Translations under genes and position numbers: made by a program
Notes under the pieces: model-generated
The model's database searches: none
What the model was told of the DNA's origin: nothing
The model's input: only the letters and a program-made list of their open reading frames with translations
Shown here: one piece after another, positions 19,267-28,543 of the stretch
Layout of the letters: every line of letters starts with the position of its first letter
How positions within the stretch are numbered: the stretch's first letter is position 1
DNA from: Seonamhaeicola sp.
GTDB lineage: Bacteria > Bacteroidota > Bacteroidia > Flavobacteriales > Flavobacteriaceae
DNA length: 64,000 nucleotides
NCBI RefSeq assembly: GCF_028281565.1
Contig: NZ_JANQJQ010000043.1
Coordinates: 360,478-424,477, forward strand
Reading direction: 5' to 3'

Positions 19267-20919
19267 ATGAGATTCCTGAAAATAGTGCTTTTGCTTACGG
19301 TACTTGTAGGTTGTAAAACCAAAGAAGAATCTAAAGAAGCACAACCTGCTAAAAAACCCAACATCTTATTCTTAGCTATTGATGACTTAAGGCCGGAAAT
19401 TGGGGCTTATGGGTCTGATATAGCCATCACCCCTAATTTTGATAAGTTTGCGGCAGATGGTTTATTGTTTAATAAAGCCTATTGCCAGGAGCCTATTTGT
19501 AGTCCGTCCAGAGCAAGTTTAATGACCGGGGCCAGACCTGAAACTATCAATGTAATTGAGAATTTCACCTATTTTAGAGAAGCCAATCCGGATATTGTAA
19601 CCTTAGCACAGCACTTCAGAAACAGCGGTTACGAAACAGTTCATACCGGTAAAATTTTTCATAAACCCGCATGGGCCGATAATGAGAAATCTTGGAGCAG
19701 AGAACCTGCCTATGATAAAATGACCATTAAAAAAAGTAAAGCTCCGGGAGGCTATGCTTTACCGGAAAACCAGGAATTCTCTAAAAAAGCAACAGCTGAG
19801 GTCATTGCTAAATATGGTGAAAATGCACCTAGAAATGGTTTGGGAAAAGGACCAGCTTATGAAAAGGCAGATGTTGAAGATACCTTTTATGAAGACGGTT
19901 ATAACGCGGAATTAGCCATTGCTACCATGAAAGATATGCTGGAAAAGAATCCCGATAAACCGTTTTTCCTGGGAATGGGAATGAAGAAGCCGCACTTAAA
20001 CTGGATGGCTCCATCAAAATATTGGGATTTATATGACCCCGAGAAAATTAAATTGGCAACACTTACCGAAGCTCCTGAAAATGGAGCTACTATGGGATTA
20101 CACCCTTCGTTTGAATTACGTGCTAGGTACGGTATTCCAAAGAAAGGGCCAATTGATGATGAGATGGCAAGAACTTTAAAACATGCCTATTTAGCTTGTG
20201 TAAGTTATATAGATGCTCAAATAGGTAAGATGATTGATGCCTTAGATGAAGCAGGTTTAAGAGACAACACCATCATTATGATATGGAGTGACCACGGTTT
20301 TCATTTAGGCGATATGGGTATTTGGTGTAAGGCTACTAATTATGAAATAGCAACCAGGGTACCTTTAATGGTTTGGACACCGGATATGCCAAAAGATACA
20401 CGTGGTAAAAAATCGGATGCTTTAGTGGAATTGGTAGACATGTATCCAACCTTGTGTGAACTGGCAGGATTAGAAAAACCTGAGCATTTGGAAGGGCATA
20501 GTTTTGTACCGTTGTTAGAAGATCCGGGTCAGTCCTGGAAAAAAGCGGCCTTTAGTCAGTTCCCTACACCGGCATTAAGAGAATGGGCTGCTAACCCTCT
20601 ATCTCAGGGTATGAGAGAAACTTATTTTGGTCCGTTGATTGAAGAAGTAGAAGGAGAAATAAAAGCTCAAATGGGTGATAAATGGGATCGGGAGTTGTTT
20701 GAAAACAATTTAATGGGATATGCCATGCGAACCGATAATTACAGGTTCATTGTTTGGAAGGACTACACCAAAAAGGATAGCGAACCCTTATTCTATGAAT
20801 TATACGATCATCAAACAGATCCCGGTGAGACCAAAAATATTGCTGATGATAACCCGGAGTTGGTGAAGCAATTATTAGAACAATTCAATAAAAGCTGGAA
20901 AGGCAATTTACCAGGTTAA
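19267..20919 (+). CDS. Family S1 sulfatase lipoprotein, S1_7-like (iduronate-2-sulfatase-type fold)
   Basis: A 550-aa sulfatase starting at the ATG that opens a lipoprotein leader (TVLVGC, Cys16); a GTG six bases upstream is less likely. PNILFLAIDDLRPEIG supplies metal-binding Asp residues, and CSPSRAS holds the formylglycine Cys78. HTGKIFHKP and WSDHGFHLGDMG are the later active-site segments typical of iduronate-2-sulfatase-like enzymes, placed in subfamily S1_7 in SulfAtlas terms. It should desulfate galactan oligosaccharides outside the cytoplasm. It is closely similar over its length to the sulfatase at 28544-30187, so the PUL holds two paralogues, perhaps with different sulfate positions. 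A VCBS protein gene follows after 12 bp. Confidence 0.9.
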   Translation: MRFLKIVLLLTVLVGCKTKEESKEAQPAKKPNILFLAIDDLRPEIGAYGSDIAITPNFDKFAADGLLFNKAYCQEPICSPSRASLMTGARPETINVIENFTYFREANPDIVTLAQHFRNSGYETVHTGKIFHKPAWADNEKSWSREPAYDKMTIKKSKAPGGYALPENQEFSKKATAEVIAKYGENAPRNGLGKGPAYEKADVEDTFYEDGYNAELAIATMKDMLEKNPDKPFFLGMGMKKPHLNWMAPSKYWDLYDPEKIKLATLTEAPENGATMGLHPSFELRARYGIPKKGPIDDEMARTLKHAYLACVSYIDAQIGKMIDALDEAGLRDNTIIMIWSDHGFHLGDMGIWCKATNYEIATRVPLMVWTPDMPKDTRGKKSDALVELVDMYPTLCELAGLEKPEHLEGHSFVPLLEDPGQSWKKAAFSQFPTPALREWAANPLSQGMRETYFGPLIEEVEGEIKAQMGDKWDRELFENNLMGYAMRTDNYRFIVWKDYTKKDSEPLFYELYDHQTDPGETKNIADDNPELVKQLLEQFNKSWKGNLPG

Positions 20920-20931
20920 GATCATTTCAGG

Positions 20932-22809
20932 ATGCCGATTACAAAAGTTTTATTAAAGTCTAAGTCATGGTTTGTGTTGAGTTTCTGCTTAGTGTTTTCA
21001 ATTAACGGAATAGCACAGGAGCAAAGCAAACTGTCTTTTACCGAAGACTTAGATGTGATTCCGTTAGAACAACGCTCAAGAAGAAAATTTGATAATGCCG
21101 TCATTGCAGATTTGGATCAAGACGGGTTTTTGGATTTGTTGCTTATAGAGCACTCAAGGCGGGTAGAGTTATTCTGGAACAATCAAGGCAAATATGAAAT
21201 AGGGAAGCCGTTCATATTTGGCGACACCCATGGTATGACCGTAGGTGATTTTAATCGTGATGGTTTACTAGAGGTTTTGGTACAACCAGGAGGCGGAGAT
21301 GGTAAGAACCCTAGAAAATTGAGGGCTTATACTATCAATCTGGACAGGACCGTATCAGAAGAAAAGGAATTCAAGCATTTTGAAGCCAGCAGGGGACGCG
21401 CCGTTAAATTCTTTGATGCAGATAACAATAGTGACTTAGATTTGATTTTATCGGCCTTTCCTCCAAATGATAAAATTGAAAGAGCCCATTTTTTATATCA
21501 AAGTGATGAAAGTCAGTATTTTTCATTTGCAGATTTCCTGCCGCATGCAGATCGCTTTAACATGCGTACAACAATAACAGATTTTAACAACGATAATGTC
21601 AAGGATTTTCTGTTTTACGGTGGGAGCAAAATAATTGCCGTACAGGGAAGTGAGAAATTAGGCTTTGCGAATGTTTCAAAAGAAGTTCTGGGAAGCTTAA
21701 CAAACACCAATTTAGTAAACAGTGTTTCAGAAATTGATTTTGATAATGATGGCGATTTCGATTTGTTCTTAACACGTTCAAAGCATCCCTTCGATTCAGA
21801 GGCTGATTATAATCAAGAGGACAAGACCTTTTATTTTTTAGCCAGAAGGCGACCTTTTCAACACGATAGTATTAAGATTGAAGGCGACTTTAAAATTGAA
21901 AACCTTCAAATGGCTTATCCACATTTTGATGTATTCATTGGTACAAAAAAGAAATTGTTTAAACGGAAGTTGGATAGGCACGGGCATCATGATTTAACCA
22001 TAACCAAAGAAGAAGGTGAAGGATGGCCAGAAGATACCTCTAAAAAAGGGTTATACATAGGGTATTTGGGTAATGGTTATTGGCGTATTGGCGGATTTAC
22101 AAATGCGCCTACCACAGGAGTTGTTCATAATGTAGTTGAAAAACCTAAGACCATTAAATTAAAAGATTTACCTGCCAAACTATTGGAAAATGTAGATGGC
22201 AAATTTGTAGATGTTAGCAATGAATATGGAATCGATATTCCTGAGCAAACTACTAGTACAGCGGTAGGTGACTTTAATAACGATGGCTGGTCCGATATCT
22301 TTGTAGTGCGCTATGGAAAGTCAGCGTCTGTTATCGAGCAATTTCTGTATTTAAATCAAAAGGGAAAAAAGTTCCAACCTGTAAAAAATCATGGTATCAT
22401 AAGAAAGGAACGCGGTAGTACGGGTATGGGAGCAGAAGCTTTCGATTATGATAAAGACGGTGATTTGGATATTATTTATGCCAATGAACGTGGCAGATGG
22501 CACCTGCTTACCAATAACCTAAAATCAAATAATAATTATGTTGTTGTTAATATTGGTAATTCACCATCAGGGAAAGCCTCACCAATTGGAGCCTTACTAA
22601 AACTGGAGGTTGATGGTAAAATTTATAAGCGCATTGTGGGGGCTACCTCCTCTTCGTATTCACAAGGATTAGACACTAATTTACATGTTGGGCTAGGTGA
22701 CATTAAAAACATAAAAGAAGCTACTGTTACTTGGGGTAACGGTGAAGTTGAAAAATTAAATATCAAAAATATCAATACCATTTACCAGGCAGGTAAAGCA
22801 ATAAATTAA
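20932..22809 (+). CDS. Exported VCBS/FG-GAP repeat protein with ASPIC/UnbV-like C-terminus (second copy)
   Basis: A 625-aa paralogue of the product at 14402-16288. It has a signal peptide (cleavage near INGIAQEQ), repeats such as ADLDQDGFLDLLL, GDFNRDGLLEVL, IDFDNDGDFDLF, GDFNNDGWSDIF and FDYDKDGDLDII, and the ASPIC/UnbV-like end (GATSSSYSQGLDTNLHVGLG, VTWGNGEVEKL). The two copies share the order of repeats and the unusual central segments GYWRIGGFTNAPTTGVVH / RKWRIAGFLWAPATGVVH, so they arose by duplication. It is flanked by a sulfatase (12 bp upstream) and the first GH42/GH167-like gene (13 bp downstream), which argues for a role on the same glycan. No catalytic residues are recognisable. 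Confidence 0.85.
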   Translation: MPITKVLLKSKSWFVLSFCLVFSINGIAQEQSKLSFTEDLDVIPLEQRSRRKFDNAVIADLDQDGFLDLLLIEHSRRVELFWNNQGKYEIGKPFIFGDTHGMTVGDFNRDGLLEVLVQPGGGDGKNPRKLRAYTINLDRTVSEEKEFKHFEASRGRAVKFFDADNNSDLDLILSAFPPNDKIERAHFLYQSDESQYFSFADFLPHADRFNMRTTITDFNNDNVKDFLFYGGSKIIAVQGSEKLGFANVSKEVLGSLTNTNLVNSVSEIDFDNDGDFDLFLTRSKHPFDSEADYNQEDKTFYFLARRRPFQHDSIKIEGDFKIENLQMAYPHFDVFIGTKKKLFKRKLDRHGHHDLTITKEEGEGWPEDTSKKGLYIGYLGNGYWRIGGFTNAPTTGVVHNVVEKPKTIKLKDLPAKLLENVDGKFVDVSNEYGIDIPEQTTSTAVGDFNNDGWSDIFVVRYGKSASVIEQFLYLNQKGKKFQPVKNHGIIRKERGSTGMGAEAFDYDKDGDLDIIYANERGRWHLLTNNLKSNNNYVVVNIGNSPSGKASPIGALLKLEVDGKIYKRIVGATSSSYSQGLDTNLHVGLGDIKNIKEATVTWGNGEVEKLNIKNINTIYQAGKAIN

Positions 22810-22822
22810 CTATAATTAAGAC

Positions 22823-25210
22823 ATGAAAAACGTATTTGTAAAATATTTTGTAATCGTTTCAATAATGACAGCTTTAATAAGTTGTGAGGATAATAAGTCG
22901 CCTTTGGAAAAGGAAGCGCTTGACAAAATAGACAGATTGGAATCCTTAATGAAAGAAGCCAAAGGTAAATCTATAGATGTTACAAGGGAAGAAACTGTCC
23001 TTTGGTTCTCTAAGGAGTTTATCAAATTCGCTAATTGGGATGAAGCTAATAAAGAGGCTATTGAAAAATTATTTGGTTATGAGCGCTATTACGCACCAAA
23101 TAAAGATTCTCTGGCAGAAATGCTCCCGGATTTTGAACGCAGAAAAGTTATTGAAATACTGGATAACGGAATAGCGGAATTAAAGAAAGAACTTAGTGGT
23201 GAGATAAAACGTCGTCCGGTTAATAAAGTAGATTGGCAAAATACCAAAGCAGCAGATAACATGTTTGTAAACAGCAATGGTAAACCATCGTTCCCTTATG
23301 ATTACTTCTCCAAAACCGTAGGTCAACCTTTAACAAATACTGATGTTTACAATGATCATTTGGGTGCTTTGTATCATGGAGGAGAAAACTTATATGAAGT
23401 AGATCATGACCGTGCTATCAACTCGTTTTTATTGAATGAAGATGGTACGTTTGATGATGAAGGCATCAAGAAACTTACTGATATTCCAGATACAAACATT
23501 GGGTTTTTATATTATTGGGATATGGGTATACCAGAATGGGTAGAAAAAAGAGAGCCAGAGGTGAGAAAAGGGCGTTCTTTATTTACAGGTTTTGATATTG
23601 ACAATCCTTTGGCTAGAGAAGTATGGGGAAAAATTATTCGTCATACAGGCGAACTTACTAAAGGAAAAAAAGTAACAGAGTTAGGCTATGTTTTTGCCAA
23701 TGAGCCACACTGGTATTCTGAAAAGGATCACTGGACGTACAGGTACAAAGAAATGAATGGCATTTCATCTTATACCTTGAACAAATTCAGAACTTGGTTA
23801 AAGAACACTTATAAAGGAAATATAAATGAGTTAAACTCAAATTGGGGTACATCATTTACTGATTTTGATGCTGTTGCTATTGAAATTCCGATGGAAATAT
23901 CTTTAAGAGGAACTCCAAAATGGTACGACTGGAATCGCTACCACATGGGGAGAACTACGGAATGGTTCAAGTTTAATCAAGACAATTTACATGCTGTAAA
24001 TCCTGGTGCAAATACACACATCAAATTATTCCCCAGGACATTCTATGAAGATTCACGTTCTCATGGAATGGACTTTGAAGCTTTAACCGAATTAACTACT
24101 ATGATTGGTCATGATGCAAAAACTTTAGGTGACCCAAGTATTAGACCACATATTAACTCGGATTGGCATAAAAAATATGCATATAAGTGGGATGGAATGG
24201 CAATCTTACATGACTTTTTAGAGTCTGTAGCTCCGGATAAAATCAATGTAAACTCTGAATCACACTTCCTTTCTTCGGGTCAATATAGAAAATTGGATAT
24301 GCGTACAAGTTATATTCGTAACGTGTATTGGTTAGCAACCCTAATGGGTATGGATGCTAATATGGGATGGTTTTGGGCACGAGACCCAGACGGTTCACCT
24401 GAAGACCGCTTAGAAGGAGACTTAAATTTCTTCGACCCTGGTTTAGGTGGTGCCTATGCAGGTTCAAACAATATGCAACCTCATATTACCAACGAAGTAA
24501 CCCAAGTGATGTTCGATTTGAATTCGTTTTCAGAAGAAATTATCGCTTTGAGAAAACAACCACGTCCCTTACGCTTGTTCTACTCTGAAACTTCGGCGAT
24601 CAATACACCTGATTACATGACTCAAACAGGAAAACTATACAAGTCCTTATTTTTTGAAGGGCTTCCTTTAGGGTTTGTGACAAAAAACATTATAGAGAAG
24701 CAAGACAATGCTTTGTGGAATACTGTTGTAGTTTATAAAACCAATTATGTTACAGATGCCGAATTTGAATCGCTACAAGCCTATTTAAATAATGGAGGCA
24801 CTGTATTATTGGATTCTGATAAAAGCTTATCCATGAATGAATATGGCAAAGAGCGCTCTAAAAAGCTAAAGGCTGGCAATGGTAAATTGATTACTTTAAA
24901 AGGTGCAGATATTAGCAAAATAAAGGAATTAGCTTTGGCAGAAGTTGCTGACCAAATGCCGGAAGTAGTTATTGAATCTAACAGCGGTGAAGACTTCAAA
25001 ACAATAATTTCACGAGTTGTGAAGCAAGAGAATGGTTCTTACTTGGTCAATTTATTGAATGTAGGCCATAACACAGCTAAGATTAAATTATCCTTAAAAT
25101 CAGGAACACCTATGACCATTCAAAATCTGATGACATCTGTTCCTGTTTCATCCGAGTTTGATTTGGCATCAGAAGAAGTGTTATTGCTTGAAGTGAAAGT
25201 TAAAAATTAG
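22823..25210 (+). CDS. Clan GH-A glycoside hydrolase, GH42/GH167-like lipoprotein (copy 1)
   Basis: A 795-aa protein with a lipoprotein leader (TALISC, Cys21). A helical N-terminal region of about 130 residues precedes a TIM-barrel-like domain. FANEPHW contains the probable acid/base Glu294 (Asn-Glu-Pro, as in clan GH-A), and INVNSESHF contains the probable nucleophile Glu479. WFWARDPDGSPEDRLEGD lies near 516-533, and a Rossmann-like trimerisation domain plus a beta C-terminal domain follow, as in GH42. In marine carrageenan PULs a GH42-like group (GH167 in CAZy) acts as an exo beta-carrageenase; this is my best guess. It has a tandem paralogue 22 bp downstream. The clan is confident; the family number is not. 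Confidence 0.7.
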   Translation: MKNVFVKYFVIVSIMTALISCEDNKSPLEKEALDKIDRLESLMKEAKGKSIDVTREETVLWFSKEFIKFANWDEANKEAIEKLFGYERYYAPNKDSLAEMLPDFERRKVIEILDNGIAELKKELSGEIKRRPVNKVDWQNTKAADNMFVNSNGKPSFPYDYFSKTVGQPLTNTDVYNDHLGALYHGGENLYEVDHDRAINSFLLNEDGTFDDEGIKKLTDIPDTNIGFLYYWDMGIPEWVEKREPEVRKGRSLFTGFDIDNPLAREVWGKIIRHTGELTKGKKVTELGYVFANEPHWYSEKDHWTYRYKEMNGISSYTLNKFRTWLKNTYKGNINELNSNWGTSFTDFDAVAIEIPMEISLRGTPKWYDWNRYHMGRTTEWFKFNQDNLHAVNPGANTHIKLFPRTFYEDSRSHGMDFEALTELTTMIGHDAKTLGDPSIRPHINSDWHKKYAYKWDGMAILHDFLESVAPDKINVNSESHFLSSGQYRKLDMRTSYIRNVYWLATLMGMDANMGWFWARDPDGSPEDRLEGDLNFFDPGLGGAYAGSNNMQPHITNEVTQVMFDLNSFSEEIIALRKQPRPLRLFYSETSAINTPDYMTQTGKLYKSLFFEGLPLGFVTKNIIEKQDNALWNTVVVYKTNYVTDAEFESLQAYLNNGGTVLLDSDKSLSMNEYGKERSKKLKAGNGKLITLKGADISKIKELALAEVADQMPEVVIESNSGEDFKTIISRVVKQENGSYLVNLLNVGHNTAKIKLSLKSGTPMTIQNLMTSVPVSSEFDLASEEVLLLEVKVKN

Positions 25211-25232
25211 TCATGTGCCTAAAGCAAATGGT

Positions 25233-27617
25233 ATGATTAAAAATAAATTCTTTCCGGATAAAGTTACAATCGGCTTGTTGTTGATTTTGAGTTTAATTGG
25301 ATGTGATCAAGAGGTGTCGCTGGAACAAGAGGCACTTAAAAAGATTAGTACTCTGGAATCCTTAATGAAAGAAGCGAGCTCTGAATCTTTAGATGTGGCC
25401 AGGGAAGAAACTATCCTTTGGTTTTCTAAGGAGTTTTTAAAATTTGCCAATTGGGACGAATCACATAAAGACGAAATAGAAAAGCTTTTTGGGTATTACG
25501 ATCCGTATGCTTCGGAAAAAACAAAATATGCCGAAGAACTTCCGGATTTTGAAAGAAAAAAAGTCATTGAAATTCTGGATGTTGGTATAGGGAATTTAAA
25601 GAAGGTTCTTGATGGAAGTATTAAAAGAAGACCTGTGAACAAGATAGATTGGGCAAATATTGAGGTTGGGGATAATATGCTTTTAAGCCATGGAAAACCT
25701 GTTTTCTTGTTTGACTATTTTTCTAAATCCGTGGGAGTTCCGTTAACTGATAAAAACGTGTATAATGATCATTTGGGCGCTATTTTTCACGGAGGTAGTA
25801 CCTTGTATGAAGCGAATGAAGACCGTGCTATTAATCCTTATATCTTAAAAGAAGATGGAACTTTTGATGAGGAGAAGTTAAAACTCATCACAGATATTCC
25901 TGATACAAGTGTTGGGTTCATGATTCTTTGGAATATGGGAATGCCTGACTGGATTTTAAAACAAGAGCCTGAAGCTGCAATGAGCAGGTCTTTATTCACG
26001 GGTTTTGATGTAGATAACCCTTTAATGCGCGAGGTTTGGAGCAAGGTTATTAAAAAGTCAGGTGAATTGACGAAAGATAAAAAGGTAACACAGCTAGGTT
26101 ATATTTTATCAAATGAACCGCATTGGTTTTCAGAAAAAGGCAACTGGAGGCATGAATTCAAAGAAATGAATGCCATCTCATCCTATACGCTTAACAAATT
26201 CAGAGATTGGTTATCTATTAAATATAACGGGGATATAAATGATTTAAATGAAAATTGGAAAATGTCTTTTAATGATTTTTCAGCTGTTGAAATAGAGATT
26301 CCCATAGATTCTTCAACAAGAGGAACTCCGATTTGGTACGACTGGTGCAGATATAATATGGACAGAGGTACAGATTGGTTTACCTTTTTACAAAGGGAGT
26401 TGTTATCTTCAAATCCTGATGCCGATACCCATATAAAGGTGATGCCTAAGATAATTACGGAGCACCAGCGTTCTCATGGCATAGACTTAGAAGCCCTTAT
26501 AGATTTAACTACCATGATTGGCGATGATGCTAAAACAAAAGCACGCAGGGATCTGATAAAAAATGAACGGGAAAAATGGGAGGATAAGTATATTTACTAT
26601 TGGGAAGAGTTGGCATTTTCCTATGATTTTATGGAATCCGTTGCACCGGGTAAAATACATGTGAATTCAGAAGCCCACTTTTTATCAACATGGACATGGC
26701 GGGATTTGGATACCGCTCCGGAATATGTAAGAAGCTGTTATTGGCTGGCTACCTTACATGGAATGGATACAAGTATATCATGGTTTTGGGCCAGAGATCC
26801 GGACGGTTCTCCGGAAGATAGGCTGGAGGGTGATCTGAATTTCTTTGACCCGGCCCTGGCCGGTTCTTACGCGGCTTCTGCTAATATGCAACCTCAGGTT
26901 GTTAATGAGGTAGCCCAGGTTTACATGGACATGAATAGTGTATCTGAAGAAATTATTGCACTTAGAAAACAACGAAGGCCTGTTAGATTCTTCTATTCTG
27001 AAACGTCATACATAAATAGAGAAGAACAGATTGCAGAACAATCAGAATTATTTGAATCCATGTATTTTGAGGGAATTCCGTTAGGTTTTGCCACTGAAAA
27101 AATTATTAAAAAACAAGATCATAACAATTGGGACGCTATTCTGGTTTATAAAACCGAGTACGTTACAGATTCCGAGTTTAGTACGCTTCAGAAGTATTTG
27201 GACGATGGTGGAACTATAATTCTGGATAATGAAAATAGTTTGTCTAAAAATGAATATGGACAGTTGCGTAATAAGAGCTTGCAAGAAACTGAGGGAACAC
27301 TTGTTATTATGGATGATGATGCAAGTATTTCAGAGGTCAAAACAAAAGTATTAGGCGTAGTGTCCAATAGTCTTCCTGAAATTGTTTTAAAAGAATCCAA
27401 TGGAACGCCGTACAAAGGTTGTACATGGCGAGTGGTTGAGAATGAAAACGGAGGGTATATAGTTAATATCTTAAATGTTGGTAAGAATGATGCCAAATTG
27501 AATATTGGTCTTAAGAATGGCAAAATTATAAATGTAACTAATATAATGACTGGAGAATCTCTTGGTCCGGATTTTGAACTAAAACCAAATGGTATTTTAC
27601 TTCTTGAAATTATATAA
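25233..27617 (+). CDS. Clan GH-A glycoside hydrolase, GH42/GH167-like lipoprotein (copy 2)
   Basis: A 794-aa tandem paralogue of the preceding product, sharing the same architecture. The ATG at 25233 is preferred over an upstream GTG because it opens the lipoprotein leader (LSLIGC, Cys24). SNEPHW carries the probable acid/base Glu295, and IHVNSEAHF the probable nucleophile Glu480. An insertion around residues 434-450 (KTKARRDLIKNERE) near the active-site face differs from copy 1, so the two may cut differently sulfated or differently linked ends. Conservation is strong over the whole length, with both catalytic segments intact, so neither copy looks decayed. The GH16 gene begins 4 bp downstream. 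Confidence 0.7.
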   Translation: MIKNKFFPDKVTIGLLLILSLIGCDQEVSLEQEALKKISTLESLMKEASSESLDVAREETILWFSKEFLKFANWDESHKDEIEKLFGYYDPYASEKTKYAEELPDFERKKVIEILDVGIGNLKKVLDGSIKRRPVNKIDWANIEVGDNMLLSHGKPVFLFDYFSKSVGVPLTDKNVYNDHLGAIFHGGSTLYEANEDRAINPYILKEDGTFDEEKLKLITDIPDTSVGFMILWNMGMPDWILKQEPEAAMSRSLFTGFDVDNPLMREVWSKVIKKSGELTKDKKVTQLGYILSNEPHWFSEKGNWRHEFKEMNAISSYTLNKFRDWLSIKYNGDINDLNENWKMSFNDFSAVEIEIPIDSSTRGTPIWYDWCRYNMDRGTDWFTFLQRELLSSNPDADTHIKVMPKIITEHQRSHGIDLEALIDLTTMIGDDAKTKARRDLIKNEREKWEDKYIYYWEELAFSYDFMESVAPGKIHVNSEAHFLSTWTWRDLDTAPEYVRSCYWLATLHGMDTSISWFWARDPDGSPEDRLEGDLNFFDPALAGSYAASANMQPQVVNEVAQVYMDMNSVSEEIIALRKQRRPVRFFYSETSYINREEQIAEQSELFESMYFEGIPLGFATEKIIKKQDHNNWDAILVYKTEYVTDSEFSTLQKYLDDGGTIILDNENSLSKNEYGQLRNKSLQETEGTLVIMDDDASISEVKTKVLGVVSNSLPEIVLKESNGTPYKGCTWRVVENENGGYIVNILNVGKNDAKLNIGLKNGKIINVTNIMTGESLGPDFELKPNGILLLEII

Positions 27618-27621
27618 TTAT

Positions 27622-28536
27622 ATGAAACGAATTAGTAGCTTGATAGTATTGTGTTTGCTTACAGGTCAGATGGATGCCCAAACACCGGCTAAAACTTCTA
27701 ACGACAATGATACATGGGAGTTGGTTGAAAGTTTATCGGATGAGTTTGATAAGGCGGAAGTAAATTGGGAAAAATGGTACAGAAAAAACAGTTTGCCAAA
27801 TACGACAGGTTGGAAATGGAATAATACGGATAATGTTAAAATTGTTGATGGCATTGCCGAATTAACCATGAGACATAATGAGGATAATACTTCTGATGGT
27901 GGGACTTATTTTAAATCGGGAATTTTAAAATCTAAAGGAACCTTTACAACAGGTTATGTTGAAGCCAGAATAAAAGGGGCCGTGATTGATGTTTCCGGTC
28001 CTAAAAACGGTTGGGGTGTCTGTCCGTCATTTTGGCTTTACAGTGATTTTGATAGAAGTGCTTCAGACGGTAAAACGGTGTATTGCGAAATTGATGTGGT
28101 GGAGCTTCAGCAGTTTGATTGGTTCAAAGGGCATCAGGACGATATTCAGGATTCAGACCATAATCTGCACCTGGTTAAAAAAGTTGATGGTAAAAGTGTG
28201 TGGTTTCGTCCTAAGCAACATATTGATACGCAAATGAACAAATACAGAATCAGTGATGACCCCAGCAGAAATTACCATGTTTACGGTTGTGAGGTGAATG
28301 AGACTGAAATTATTTGGTATGTTGATGGTGTGAAAATTGCCAGTAAACCCAATACGTATTGGTACAGACCCATGAATGTGACAGCATCTTTAGGTTTACG
28401 TAGACCTTTTGTGAAATTTTCCAACAATGCTAACAGAGCTGTAAATCCTTTGATAGATGAAGAGGCAAAAAAACAATTAGAAGGTATGCCTACAACCATG
28501 AGTGTAGACTATATACGGGTGTGGGTTAAAAAATAA
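27622..28536 (+). CDS. GH16 endo-hydrolase, kappa-carrageenase/furcellaranase-like
   Basis: A 304-aa secreted enzyme with a signal peptide (cleavage near QMDAQ). The start at 27622 was chosen because it opens the signal peptide. The GH16 catalytic motif CEIDVVELQ gives nucleophile Glu156, assisting Asp158 and acid/base Glu161 in the beta-bulge (ExDxxE) form. Downstream segments DHNLH, WFRPKQH, YHVYGCEV, WYVDGVKI, MNVTASLGLR and MSVDYIRVWVKK resemble kappa-carrageenases (GH16_17) and related furcellaranases (GH16_13). There is no carbohydrate-binding module and no C-terminal secretion domain. It is the only clear endo-enzyme in the window and so the main clue to the PUL substrate. It sits between the GH42/GH167-like pair and a sulfatase in one operon. 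Confidence 0.85.
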   Translation: MKRISSLIVLCLLTGQMDAQTPAKTSNDNDTWELVESLSDEFDKAEVNWEKWYRKNSLPNTTGWKWNNTDNVKIVDGIAELTMRHNEDNTSDGGTYFKSGILKSKGTFTTGYVEARIKGAVIDVSGPKNGWGVCPSFWLYSDFDRSASDGKTVYCEIDVVELQQFDWFKGHQDDIQDSDHNLHLVKKVDGKSVWFRPKQHIDTQMNKYRISDDPSRNYHVYGCEVNETEIIWYVDGVKIASKPNTYWYRPMNVTASLGLRRPFVKFSNNANRAVNPLIDEEAKKQLEGMPTTMSVDYIRVWVKK

Positions 28537-28543
28537 TATCAAG

